A DNA stretch of 64,000 nt, taken from NCBI RefSeq assembly GCF_963678635.1, contig NC_087064.1, positions 40,637,165 to 40,701,164 of the forward strand, given 5' to 3'. The stretch comes from Symsagittifera roscoffensis (taxonomy: Eukaryota > Xenacoelomorpha > Acoela > Convolutidae). Of this stretch, positions 1 to 10,424 are shown piece after piece (the first letter of the stretch is position 1; each line of letters opens with the position of its first letter). The notes under the pieces were generated by a model. That model saw only the letters and a list, made by a program, of their open reading frames with translations. It was not told where the DNA came from and did not search any database. The position numbers and the translations under genes were made by a program.

Positions 1-72
1 CTTTATGAAACCACAATAACCCACCACAATTTTTAATTATTCGCTTGTCATCATCCCAACTTCCTCGAATAA

Positions 73-546
73 AAAAAATCACCATCACCCCGTCACACCA
101 ATACACAAAAAAATTTAGTTGAAAGACTTGCCTTCTTTTCCCAATATTCAAATATCAACACAGAAAACTAAGTCCAACGGGCCCAAAACGTCGTTAGAAA
201 TTCCCTTCTCCGCCCCCTTTTCTGCATCTCCCTCTACAATTTTACTAAGATCTACAAAGCTTCATTAAGAAAAACCGCCAACTTTGGTGAAATTCGCGAC
301 ACAATCATTCACGAACTAACCACAGCACTAAACTTGAATCAACTCAACTACATTGGTTTATAAAAAACAAATCACCGCTACATTGCACAAAAATCTAATG
401 AGTTTTCAATCAGACGCTATGATCACACATTCATCCGTTACCTCGAATACTCACCAAATGATACTGATCCGGCAGTAAGTTCCAAGCTAAGCGAAAAAAT
501 ATCCATTGAAACTGATTTCATCTTTAACTTAGACATCACTAATTGA
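73..546 (+). pseudogene. Gag-like retroelement remnant
   Basis: One reading frame runs from 73 to the TGA at 544 with only two internal stops (TAA at 169 and at 361). Its translation aligns by eye with the Gag-like region of the element at 10.4-11.2 kb. The segment LVERLAFFSQYSNI corresponds to DLEISKVFTQFIKNI there, QRAQNVV to QRANSIF, and a later stretch matches around the pattern YD-T-L-DP. It is therefore probably the N-terminal Gag region of a related LTR element that enters the window from the left. There is no ATG and the frame is broken, so it is a fossil. The alignment is by inspection only. Confidence 0.5.
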
Positions 547-1800
547 ACTAAGTTTGACCATGTAATCCAAATGCACTTCAAAGCAAAGGCTTGCGAGTCA
601 TATTTTAAGAAATTCGATCATTTTCAATTAACATTTAATTTTTTTTTCACCTAACGGACGTGATATTCATTGTTCAAACGAAATCATGCTTAAAACCAAA
701 CTAACACAAACACAAACGTATTGCAGATTTATACAACGCCATTTTCTCCACAGTTCAACATCTCGAAACCCCCATAGCCGTTTCATAATGGTTAATTCCA
801 AAAACCTCACCATAATTTTTAAGTGTCTTATTTTGCATAAAATCTGCTAATCTTCGAAGCTTCGTCCGCAATTATGATCCCGTCAAGGTTTTTTTGCCCA
901 ATCACCAATAATTTGCCCGCTGAAAACTCCGGCCCCACAGTTATTACGCTTGAAATTATACAACCAGTTGAAGTTGCCCTTTTACAAATTATTCACAATT
1001 TTAAGTTTAATCACAAATTAAATTATTTAATCCCAAACTCTACCCTTGACTTTTCGCCACACCTGAAGAAGTTGGCAACATCCGCGAACTAGATCTTTTT
1101 TGGCTTCTTTTACAGACTTAAATTGTCATTCGAATGCTTGCAAAATTTTTGAAACTCTCACTCACAAAAGAAAAACTAGCTTCCCCAATGAATTGATTCC
1201 GGATTTCACTCTCGTTAAGTATGAATTTATTTTTATTACTAACAAATTCTCATTCTTTCACGCTTCATTTAACACAATTTTTTTATACCATTTTTTGGAT
1301 TTCACCAGTAATTTCCTTGAAAACGTTTTAAAAAATCTTAAAAATACAATTTTCTAGAAAATGTTTTTTTTAAAAACTAAATATTTGATATGATTTGAAG
1401 AAAAGCAAAAAAATTCATTAATAGCCATGAATGAATCATAATGGTGCAAACTACTTTTACGAAGTACTGAAATAATAATGAGTATTAGATGAGATAAACT
1501 AACTTTTTTTGTGCTGTATTTTATAAAATTTAAAACCAATGGTTGACTCGCTCATATTTCACGCCCTTTTTGTAAACAACCCAAAAAAACTCGCCACAGA
1601 AGAATTGCCTTAAACTGAATTTCTAGATTCAGAAAAAACTGATAACAACAACAAGATGCTTTCACGCGTTTTAAACTTGCCTGTAGGCCGGTTGGCAGGA
1701 AGTAAAGCTAAGCTTAAAATATTCGACGCAGCTTACTAACACCACCAAACCAGCACACAAACAGGAAAGTCGCATGGTACACAAACCAAGTTAAAACCAG
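547..1800. other. No intact gene; probable decayed retroelement
   Basis: The plus strand keeps the A- and C-rich, G-poor composition of the Gag remnant before it and holds only short open stretches (for example 874-1092 and 1100-1357) with no recognised domain. It is most simply further decayed retroelement sequence. It ends at the assembly gap. Confidence 0.4.
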
Positions 1801-2000
1801 NNNNNNNNNNNNNNNNNNNNNNNNNNNNNNNNNNNNNNNNNNNNNNNNNNNNNNNNNNNNNNNNNNNNNNNNNNNNNNNNNNNNNNNNNNNNNNNNNNNN
1901 NNNNNNNNNNNNNNNNNNNNNNNNNNNNNNNNNNNNNNNNNNNNNNNNNNNNNNNNNNNNNNNNNNNNNNNNNNNNNNNNNNNNNNNNNNNNNNNNNNNN
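1801..2000. other. Assembly gap (200 Ns)
   Basis: Exactly 200 unknown bases, a typical scaffold spacer whose true length is unknown. It abuts a tandem repeat array on its right, which suggests that the assembler broke in the array. Confidence 0.98.
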
Positions 2001-2467
2001 CCAGGCGTGAGCCTTTTTAGATAAATGGTAGTCATATCTATGATTTTATCCAATTTTGCTTCTGGCTTTAAGTCTGATGTTAATAGGTTTCATCCATTGT
2101 GGAGAACCGTTCGTAAGCACTCTTTTTTTTTCTAAAATCTGGAAAAGCGCAGCTTTCGATTTTTTTCCGAAGGGTCCAGGTGTGAGTCTTCTTAGATAAA
2201 TGGTAGTCATTTCTGTGATTTTAACCAGTTTTGCTTCTGGCTTTAAGTCTGATGTTAATAGGTTTCATCCATTGAGGAGAACCGTTCGAAAGCACTCTTT
2301 TTTTCTAAATCTGGAAAAGGACAGCTTTCAATATTTTTCCGAAGGGTCCAGGCGTGAGCCTTTTTAGATAAATGGTAGTCATATCTGTGATTTTATCCAG
2401 TTTTGCTTCTGGCTTTAAGTCTGATGTTAATAGGTTTCATCCATTGTGGCGGACCGTTCGTAAGCAC
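2001..2467 (+). repeat. Tandem array, about 172-bp unit
   Basis: Three head-to-tail units begin at 2001, 2176 and 2348 (175 and 172 bp long, the third partial). Each starts with CCAGGYGTGAGYC and contains TTTTGCTTCTGGCTTTAAG. The units differ by scattered substitutions and small indels. The third diverges after the GGACCGTTCGTAAGCAC stretch near 2467. The first unit starts directly at the assembly gap. Confidence 0.9.
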
Positions 2468-3272
2468 CTAAAGGCATCTTTTCGTTTGATACCAGAATAT
2501 TTGATGGGTCAAGTTTCAGTTCCATGTGGCAAAATGGTTCTGTTGCATTTTGAAATAGTGATTTCAATTTAATTTGCTTCCAAGTGTGCTTTAGGTTGTT
2601 TACACAAGCAGAGCTTGCGTGATACTATGAACTCTCGTTTTTTTGGAACCTAAGTCGTAAATTTTAGTGTTACTTCTGAAAGTTTTTTCTATTTATAACA
2701 GCATGTGCGGTATCATGGATCTGTATCGTAAACATAGGAAAGAAGAACGCTAACAAAAAAAGAAGGTTCGAATCTGGGCAGGGACGGATGTTTTTCATAA
2801 ATTTTTTCGTATATTAGCTAAAATGCGTCCGCTCTATCAATTGAAGCATACTATTTAGTATATATACATATTTTTTTCAAACTGAAAGGTATTGCCAATG
2901 CGTCATAATTGGATTGCGTCACTTAGAAGTTATGTACACTCAAAATTGACGAGCGTCACTTAGGAAAAAATATGGATTCAATGTTTCACTCAATAAATTT
3001 TTCTTAGTATCGTTAATTGTCGTGATTTTGCCTATATAAGCGGAGTGTATAAACTTCGGCTGACTTTCTAATCCAGCTTTTGATTTTTCTGATATATCGC
3101 TCTTCAGTTGGATTTTACTTCCAGGACAAGTAAATTTTGTATTTTTTTCTTGTTTGTTGACGCTATCAAAGCAAAACTTGGTTCGTAAACGTTTATATTG
3201 AGTGCACCGTGGTTTCGGCTTCTCGATAAAGGAACCTCTGCGCATCTTTCGGTTTATCGACAAGCAGACAGA
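2468..3272. other. No gene seen
   Basis: AT-rich sequence with only short chance ORFs. The minus-strand frame at 2940-3263 (107 codons) has no recognisable domain and overlaps the edge of the following inverted-repeat element. Confidence 0.5.
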
Positions 3273-4647
3273 TCATTACGAGGCCAAACTGTGCATTCTC
3301 TGCATTGTAAGCAGAATCCGCAAAAGGCCAAAATCAGACTTGTCTTGGAATCCGCAACATTGCTACTTTTCTTTGATCTTCTATGCTATTTTGGATTTCT
3401 CAAACAAATACCTAAATCATTGTACAGCTCAAAATTGCTCGAAAAATAGGTGAATTTGCGGACTCCGCAACTGTATTTGCGGAATCCAGAACAACTTGTG
3501 GAAATCACAAACAAATGATAAAACATTTGTATCCTTAAATTGGGCTGTTGCGGAATCCGCAACTGTAAGTGGAATTCGCAAATTGTAAGTGAAATCTGCA
3601 AATTGTAAGTCGAATCCGCATTTTGATCCGCATATGTCTAGTAGCCTTAAAAATTATATCTTTTAAATACATGATTTGATTTTACTAGAAATAAAATTTA
3701 CTAGAATAGATCAGTGTTTGGATTAATTGAGTCCCATTTACTGACCAGTGTTTTGGATCGATGAAGTCCCAAATACTCAACTAATTCGACGATTTACTAT
3801 GCGTTGGGTTTCTAATCACTCTCAAACTAATGACTCCAAATATTGGATATATTCCATATTTATTCCACATTATCCCAGTTTTTGGGATTCGATCAATCGC
3901 AAACCCTGACCAGTATTTGGGATCGATGGAATAATCCCAAATGCTGAACTAATTTGACGAGTTGCTATGCGTTGGGTTTTTAATCACTCTCAAGCTAATG
4001 ACTCCAAATAATGGGTATATTCCATTTTTACTCCACATTAATCCAGTTTTTGGGATTTCGTCAATCCTAAATACTGACCAGTATTTGGGATTGACGCAAT
4101 CCCAATTCCTGACCTAATTTGTCGATATGCTGTGTATTCCATACACTCTAACTCAATGACTCCAAATTTTGAAATTGTTCGGTGTTGTATTTCCAAAATA
4201 CTAAAAGATGACATCCACCGATTTAGATAACCATTGTTTCAAGACTTGTTCGTGGATTCAGCTGACAATGGTTAAGTCTTTTCTTTCAATTTCCGCATTC
4301 AGCTTTTGATTGTTCATATGCAAGTTCAGTATTGAACAAAATTCGAAATCTACTTACAGTTTGCGCAATCCACTTACATTTGCGGATTCCGCTTAAATTT
4401 TGCAGAATCCACTCACAGTTGCGGAATCCAGAACAACTAGCTATATTTACTTGTTGCGGAATCCGCAACAAAACAAATGTGCCGACAAAATTTACGTTAC
4501 AGGTATATGTATGCGGAATCCACTAAAATTTTGTTTGTGGAATCCACTTACATTTTGGAACATATTTTAAGACTTAACTCTGGAATCCAGGAACATACAG
4601 AGACAAAATTGTGCTCCTATCCAGTGCACAGTTTGGCCTCGTAATGA
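3273..4647. mobile_element. Inverted-repeat element with palindromic subterminal arrays
   Basis: A perfect 23-bp inverted repeat, TCATTACGAGGCCAAACTGT plus GCA, lies at 3273-3295 and in reverse complement at 4625-4647. Weaker similarity continues outward. Inside each arm (about 3300-3620 and 4340-4560) is a scatter of the palindrome TTGCGGAATCCGCAA (exact at 3548 and 4454) and its variants. The middle is occupied by a roughly 165-bp satellite that also occurs at 8054-8526. No transposase is present, so this is probably a non-autonomous DNA transposon or foldback element. I could not define a target-site duplication. Confidence 0.6.
3704..4172 (+). repeat. Satellite B, copy 1 (three units of about 165-170 bp)
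   Basis: Three degenerate units are marked by the phrase TAATCACTCTCAAACTAATG and its variants, following starts near 3791, 3961 and 4125. They alternate with TTTGGGATT-type segments. The same array, similarly diverged, recurs at 8054-8526. It sits inside the inverted-repeat element. Confidence 0.8.
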
Positions 4648-5325
4648 AGTTATCTGCAAGAAAATCAGATCCTCAAATACCATATTGTCAAGTGCGATTG
4701 TTAACTTTTTTTGAGGGCTCTGGATAAGGCCCAGTGGACGGTCAGATTAAAGAGAAAATACCACTGAAAATACTAAAAATTCTCAAAATGTTACTACAGA
4801 CTCTCAATTGACGGTATAATTCAGTGTCCATACACTTCAATGGATTTTTTTACAGCATTTGTCAGACCAATGTTACGAAGATTTTCCGAGATACACTCTC
4901 CATCTACTAGCAGAGGCCTACCTTGGTGAGTAGTGCTGCTGCTGCTGCAGCCGGCGGATGATCAATTGTGATCATGCTTGCTTTTTCTACTCTTATATGG
5001 TGAGGTGCACCAACTTCAATTATGTGCTTCCATTGTGTCTCTCTATCGCTCTTAGAGGTTGTTAGTCATTTCCCAATGTAGAATTGTAAGAAGCAAGAAA
5101 CCTAATATGCATGTATACGTAAGAAGTGGGGGGGGGGGGGACATCAACTCTAGTAAGAGGTGTGGGGGGGGGGGGGGGGGGTTTGGTGTGCGATCTTATA
5201 ATCGATTATTTTTGTTATTTTGTAGAGACTGACAATAGAAATCCTGACAGTATATTTGTTGTGCATGTCTAAAACATTGAACATATTCAGTAGAACAAAT
5301 ACAGCGAATATTAAGCTTCCAGCAA
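4648..5325. other. No gene; two poly-G tracts
   Basis: Nothing coding was recognised. The stretch contains a short GCT microsatellite near 4940, a run of 13 G at 5128-5140 and a run of 18 G at 5164-5181. Such runs are prone to sequencing length error. Confidence 0.6.
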
Positions 5326-5398
5326 CTACGCATAGACTAACGGATAAGGCGTCTGACTTCGAATCAGAAGATTGAGGGTTCGAATCCCTCTGTGGTCG
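5326..5398 (+). tRNA. tRNA-Arg (anticodon TCG), acceptor stem damaged
   Basis: The 3' two thirds is a canonical tRNA. It has the D-arm end and A-box AACGGATAAGG, an anticodon stem TCTGA/TCAGA around loop CTTCGAA (anticodon TCG at 5359-5361), the T-arm GAGGGTTCGAATCCCTC, and the acceptor 3' strand TGTGGTC with discriminator G. A TTTTT terminator for RNA polymerase III starts at 5400. The 5' acceptor strand CTACGCA (5326-5332) pairs poorly with TGTGGTC at its first three positions, and the D-stem has one mismatch. This is therefore either a pseudogene whose 5' end has been replaced or the head of a tRNA-derived repeat. Confidence 0.75.
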
Positions 5399-5429
5399 AC
5401 TTTTTATGATTAAATCTTGCGCCGTTTTT

Positions 5430-5543
5430 GAGCGGTTTTTTAGATAAACCGTTCAAAAACCGCTCGAACCGCTCATTTTGAAGCAAGATTCTGAGCGTAA
5501 TTGTCTGAAAAAACCGCTCAAACCGCTCAAATCTTGCTTCAAA
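5430..5543. repeat. Nested inverted repeats just after the tRNA
   Basis: GAGCGGTTTTT at 5430-5440 is perfectly complementary to 5455-5465, and a 14-bp arm, TTTGAAGCAAGATT (5477-5490), is complementary to 5530-5543. The octamer ACCGCTCA and related forms recur. The block could fold into two adjacent hairpins. Function unknown. Confidence 0.8.
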
Positions 5544-5640
5544 TTAGGTGAAAAATCTCGACTCGCGTATTGAACGCTGCTTTAAAATCAATGAATAAAA
5601 GATTTTTGTTTCCTTCACTCAGTTTTTGTTGCTTCTAAGA

Positions 5641-6041
5641 CAGGGGCGGATCTAGGATTTTCTCGAGGGGGGGGATTATTTTCATCAAAAAATTTTCCAA
5701 AATTTTGACGACCTTTTTTTTTTTTTAGGTCGACCAAATATATTTTTTTTTTCGCGGTCTCCCAAAGCACTGTTTTGCCCCAATTTTTGCGCCGCAGGAA
5801 AATTTTTGAAAAAACAGTCCAAAAAGCCGTTTTTGGGCACTTTTTGGAAAATTTTGACAAGAAAAACGCATTTTTTTGGCGCGCGCTCCCCCTCAAAATT
5901 AGTATATATTGGCGGCCAAAAATGGATTTCTTAAAAAGTACCAAAGGGGGGACCCTTTGGGTTGGCAGGGGGTCAAATCCCTGAGGAGGGAACGTCCGCC
6001 CCCCCCCCCCCCGCCCCCCCCCCCCCCTAAATCCGCCCCTG
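5641..6041. mobile_element. hAT-type MITE, 401 bp
   Basis: The element starts CAGGGGCGGATCTAGG and ends in CCGCCCCTG, giving terminal inverted repeats. It is flanked on both sides by the 8-bp direct repeat TTCTAAGA (5633-5640 and 6042-6049). An 8-bp target duplication with CAGGGGCGG termini fits the hAT superfamily. It has no transposase, so it is non-autonomous. Long C runs sit inside the right end (6001-6027) and a run of G inside the left. ORFs read through it are spurious. Confidence 0.9.
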
Positions 6042-6149
6042 TTCTAAGATATGGTGAACTGAGGGTGAACTGAGAAAGACTGGTCCCAGCAGCTTCGTAT
6101 GGGTTTAAACCTGCCTTGTTTTTCCTTGCATACCTCTCGTATGGTTGCT

Positions 6150-6990
6150 CTAATGAGGACTACTTTTTGTAGGAAAGCGATTTATAAGTATCGCTTTTAG
6201 AACTTTACAGGCGGTTACAAGCAGGGATAATCCTCTGCTTTTGCCACAGCCCGCTTTATTGCCTTCTTGTGTACCGGTATTATTGCAGCTGTTTTTTTCT
6301 TGAGAAAATTTCCACTTTACACCTAGTGTTACCCAGGAGATTGGATAGCTTGTACTAACTTTTTCAACATATCTCATTCAGTTGTTCTGGGGATATTGCC
6401 CGACCCCTTCAGCTTCATTTTGTTTAATTTTCAATGGTTGGAGGTTCATTGTTGACAATTTCGAGTGGGAGCGCATCGATTAAAGGAATTCCATTAAGGC
6501 TGGAGCTGTCTATTAAGAAGTGCCTGATCCCTTCTTTTACACGTTCTTTATTGCGTCTGCTATCGAATCGCCGTTTAAATCTTTCAGTGTTTTGATCTGT
6601 GATTGTCCTTTGTCTGCTAACTCAATCATAATGGAATTTATACTCACAAGGTTTCCCAATTTATCAGCCACGAGGAACTCTGCGGGCAAGTTAGTGTAGT
6701 AAGTGTTATTGACATTGCGGTTTTTTTTCATAAAAATCTCTAATCCATATAAAACTTTGTTCAGGCTATTTTTTATGTGCACTGTATCTAACTGCATGAA
6801 TCAAAACTTGAAAGAATTTCTAAAGACTCTATCGGAAAAACTCGATGCGTTTGGTTACATAAAACTGTCCAGTTCCAGGTTCAGGTAGTTTTGTTTAGTT
6901 TCGCCTTTGTCGATTTGTTTCGCCTTTGGAACGTCTTTAATTAGTTTCATTGTTTCACAGCTAAACCAGGGTCTTTCTTTTCGTTCATTG
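6150..6990 (-). pseudogene. LINE (non-LTR retrotransposon) reverse transcriptase remnant
   Basis: Reading leftward on the minus strand, 6990-6880 gives RPWFSCETMKLIK, resembling the linker between endonuclease and RT in LINEs. It is followed by a segment with LPAEFLVADKLGNLVS (within 6537-6797), then EPPTIEN near 6450. At 6285-6180 comes GNKAGCGKSRGLSLL followed by ACKVLKAILINRF. The last block is the standard early RT motif of CR1/RTE/Jockey-type LINEs (KKG-K-DC-NYRGISLL-...-KILxxIILNRL). Several stops and frame changes interrupt it. The RT palm with the catalytic YxDD is not present; the sequence degenerates just before the MITE at 6041. Confidence 0.6.
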
Positions 6991-7194
6991 AGTCCAAGGG
7001 TGGTTTTAGCATCCTTGTGTGTCGTGTATTTGAGTTCGATCCACGCTTGTCGATGTCAAATTCAGCATTGACTTTCTTATGCTGATTGGTATTGTTTGGC
7101 AATTTTTGGCTGTTGGAGGGCATCTGTTTTGTATTTTTTTAATCTGATTTTCACCAGCTAATTTTTTCACCTGCTTAGCGATACCTTTCAACCC

Positions 7195-8053
7195 TTGATG
7201 ATAATATGCAAAGATAAGTTTTCGATTCGAGTTTGCCGGGTGTTGATTTGCACTAAGCAAATAACTCTAATTGGATCGTCACCTACTTTTTTGCCGTACT
7301 ATATGATTTCTATTACGGTGGTCATTGGAGCATCAGGCGTGTATAAAGTTATTTCTTTCATTGGATTAAAACTAACAACCTATTTATTTGTAAAGTGCTG
7401 AAACTACTTGAAGTTTCAACACCAGAGCAATTTGAATAAAACTTAGAATACAGTTGTTCTCATTCTGGAACTAACTCGCGTAAACCGGTGTACACTAGAT
7501 CTATTCAGACTAGGAGATATAAGAATACGATTAAGATTGGTATTAGACTAAGAAGTTGCACGAATCTATCCGGCCGAAAACATGATAGCGTGACGAGCAG
7601 ACGGTGTACCTTATCTGAAATTACTCTGTGTGTACAGTAAACAATACATAACTCATCTGGTGCGACCAAAAGTCTTAAACAGACCTTAACTAACCTTGCA
7701 TTAGACAAAATTTGATTAGAATTAGACAAACACAACATTTCATAAAAAAGTTATTGAATAAAAACTTAGTAGATTTGTCTCTACGCATCAATAGATCAGA
7801 TCCAATATTCCGAACAATACGAGAACTACCCGGTGTTGGAAGAAGACGTCGAACAAGAGACGACATACGACTAGGAAGAAATCTACCAATTGATTTCATG
7901 ATAGTACGACAAAAACGAGGTCAAACTTTTGTATTTAGAATACTACCACCAGTAAATATAAACTTTCATTTACTGACATAAAATTTGAAATGAAAAATAC
8001 TTTCAAATAATCTTTCAAGGTGCTAAACATACTAATTGTACAATAACGACTGA
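7195..8053 (+). repeat. Repeat A, copy 1
   Basis: Closely similar to 8537-9187. Shared landmarks are the GATAAGTTTTCGATTCGAG segment with TGTTGATTTGCACTAAGC at the start, CGAATCTATCCGGCCGAAAAC at 7561, and an Arg-rich open frame ending at 7979-7981. Copy 1 has about 282 extra bases (7278-7559) relative to copy 2. The extra piece contains a short hairpin near 7393-7421. Confidence 0.85.
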
Positions 8054-8526
8054 TACTAGAATAGATCAGTGTTTGGGATTAATTGAGTCCCAATTACTGA
8101 TTCGTTTTTTGGATCGATGAAGTCCCAAATACTCAACTATTTCGACGATTTACTATGCGTTGGGTTTCTAATCACTCTCAAACTAATGACTCCAAATATT
8201 GGATATATTCCATATTTATTCAACTTTATTCCAGTTTTTGGGATTCGATCAATCCCAAACACTGACTAGTATTTGGGATCGATGGAATAATCCCAAATAC
8301 TGAACTAATTTGACGATTTGCTATGCGTTGGGTTTTTAATCACTCTCAATCTAATGACTCCAAATAATGGATTTATTCCATATTTATTCCACATTATTCC
8401 AATTTTTTTAGATTTCATCAATCCTAAAAACTGACCAATATTTGGGATTGACGCAATCCCAAATACTGACCTAATTTGTTGATATGCTGTGTGTTCCATA
8501 CACTCTCAACTCAATGACTCCAAATT
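8054..8526 (+). repeat. Satellite B, copy 2
   Basis: Same multi-unit array as 3704-4172, with the phrases GATCAGTGTTTGGGATTAAT, TGCGTTGGGTTTCTAATCAC and AATGACTCCAAA in the same order. It lies exactly between the two copies of repeat A, giving an A-B-A layout. Confidence 0.85.
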
Positions 8527-8536
8527 TTCAACCTGC

Positions 8537-9187
8537 GATGATCATAGGCAAAGATAAGTTTCCGATTCGAGTTTGACGGGTGTTGATTTGCACCAAGCAA
8601 ATATGCGATGATCATAAGCAAAGATAAGCTTTCGATTCGATTTTACCGGGTGTTGATTTGTACTAAGCAAATAACTCTAATTGGATCACGAATCTATCCG
8701 GCCGAAAACAAAATAGCATGACGAGCAGACGGTGTACCTTATCTGAAATTACTCTCTGAGTACAGTAAACAAAACATAACTCATCTGGTGCGACCAAAAG
8801 TCTCAAACAGACCTTAACTAACCTTGCATTAGACAAAATTAGATTAGAATTAGACAAATACAACATTTCATAAAAAAGTTATATGATAAAAATTTAGTAG
8901 ATATGTCTCTACGCCTCAATAGATCAGATCGAAAATTCCGAACAATACGAGAACTACCCGGTCTTGGAAGAAGACGTCGAACAAGAGACGACATACGACT
9001 AGGAAGAAATCTATCAATTGATTTCTTTATAGTACGACAAAAACGAGGTCAAACTTTTGTATTTAGAATACTACCACCAGTAAATTTAAATTTTCATTTA
9101 CTGACATAATATTTGAAATGAAAAATACTCTCAAATAACCTTTCAGGGCGCTAAACCTACTAACTGTACAATAATGACTGATAAAAA
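8537..9187 (+). repeat. Repeat A, copy 2
   Basis: Second copy of the unit at 7195-8053. Its 5' landmark (GCGATGATCATA-GCAAAGATAAG) is itself doubled in tandem here (8537 and 8604). The 282-bp segment of copy 1 is absent: GGATC joins directly to ACGAATC near 8688. Confidence 0.85.
8903..9109 (+). CDS. Hypothetical Arg-rich small ORF of repeat A
   Basis: Sixty-eight codons from ATG to TAA, rich in arginine (ELPGLGRRRRTRDDIRLG) and ending in LPPVNLNFHLLT. The frame is also open in repeat A copy 1 (ending 7981), but there the ATG is TTG. The visible differences between copies are almost all amino-acid changing (I/L, PI/RK, V/L, P/S, M/F), which argues against strong selection. No family recognised; it may be a chance ORF carried by the repeat. 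Confidence 0.25.
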   Translation: MSLRLNRSDRKFRTIRELPGLGRRRRTRDDIRLGRNLSIDFFIVRQKRGQTFVFRILPPVNLNFHLLT

Positions 9188-10424
9188 CAACAATTGTCGT
9201 TTTCCTTAAATCAGCTGTAAAGAAGGTAACATCTTGAAAAAACATTTATTAAAAAAAAATTGGTTAGTTTAAACTATAAACTGTTAGTATTATAATTCAT
9301 CATATCATCCCAGCTTTATCACCTAAAACATAACAGCGAATTTCAAAACTTAACAATCATCAAAACTAACACCCATCCTTAACGCTCTAGTTTTAAACTA
9401 TCAAGGCTTTTCCCTACTTTCACCTAAATTAATTTCATTTAAATAACAGATCATCAAGGCTTCCTTTGGATCTTTAAATTGAATTGAATCTTAAAAATTA
9501 AACTCTTGAATATTTAAATCTCTGATCATCAAACCCTATCTTTGGATCAAATAGAACAATTTTGTTCACCCCTCCCCTTCTACTTAGTGTCTAACGACCT
9601 CAAACGTCAATTCACTACCCAACTCTTTTCAAAAGACCCAGAATTACCAGAAATTTTTCGAAAAAACTAAGCATTTTAATTAAGCTAAACGGTGAAGAAC
9701 TTCGGTTACTCATCCTTCGCTTGACCCCACTCCTTTTAGATGACCCAGGCTAAAACACTTAAACTTAGTCAGTCATAAAAAAGTATCAAACGAACTACTT
9801 GCGTTCTAATTATACCTGAACCTTGTGGATCGATTTCCTATTCTCCAACCCTGGATCACAAATCATAACCCCTAGTAAGAATAAGTAGGTCAATTCTTAG
9901 CTTAGAAATAGCCACAAGAAAGTACATATCATTCTTCGGAATCGATATACGCTTTCACCCCAACCCAAATATACAACCCAAATTAAGCTAACCACAAAAA
10001 ATTGTAAGAACTAAGAGTTTAAGGCATTAAAATTACTAATCCAGTCTGTCCATCAATCATCTTAAACCTTATGTCAAGAGACAATTTAGGAAAAAAACAA
10101 ACAATCATAATACACAATTGTTTAATTAACAACGAGAAAAACGACCTCGTAATTCCACCACACAGACAATCAGTAGGATATATAAGAACAAAAAGAAAAC
10201 ACTAAGAAAAAGATATAAAAAACGAACAAAAACAAATTATTAGAAAAATATTCTCAAAACAAAAAAACGCAGTCTCAGAATCAGAAACAACCTCAATACA
10301 CGAACTTCATAATTTAAAAGACTCAATTAAAAAAAATCACTAAATAGACAATCAATTAGATTTCACAGATTCAAAAACCACATCACAACTATCAGTAAAA
10401 GGCAAACGGAGAATAAAAAATTAA
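9188..10424 (+). other. Noncoding leader ahead of the Gag-like gene
   Basis: No gene seen. The stretch is A/C-rich and G-poor like the element downstream and contains repeated phrases such as ATCATCAA and TCAAGGCTT. It should hold the 5' LTR and leader of the Ty3-like element. However, I find no match to the LTR-like segments at 24.0 and 28.5 kb, so the 5' LTR is absent, truncated or unrecognisably diverged. Confidence 0.4.

Noticed and set aside
2760-2800. GGTTCGAATCTGGGCAGGGA resembling a tRNA T-arm
   Set aside because: The T-stem does not pair properly and no D-arm or anticodon arm lies upstream at the right distance.
5128-5181. Poly-G runs as a functional G-quadruplex element
   Set aside because: They are simple homopolymers of 13 and 18 bases with no neighbouring gene, and their length may be a sequencing artefact.
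5615-5984. ORFs of 109 and 69 codons across the MITE
   Set aside because: They run through the non-autonomous hAT-type element and its homopolymers; no domain.
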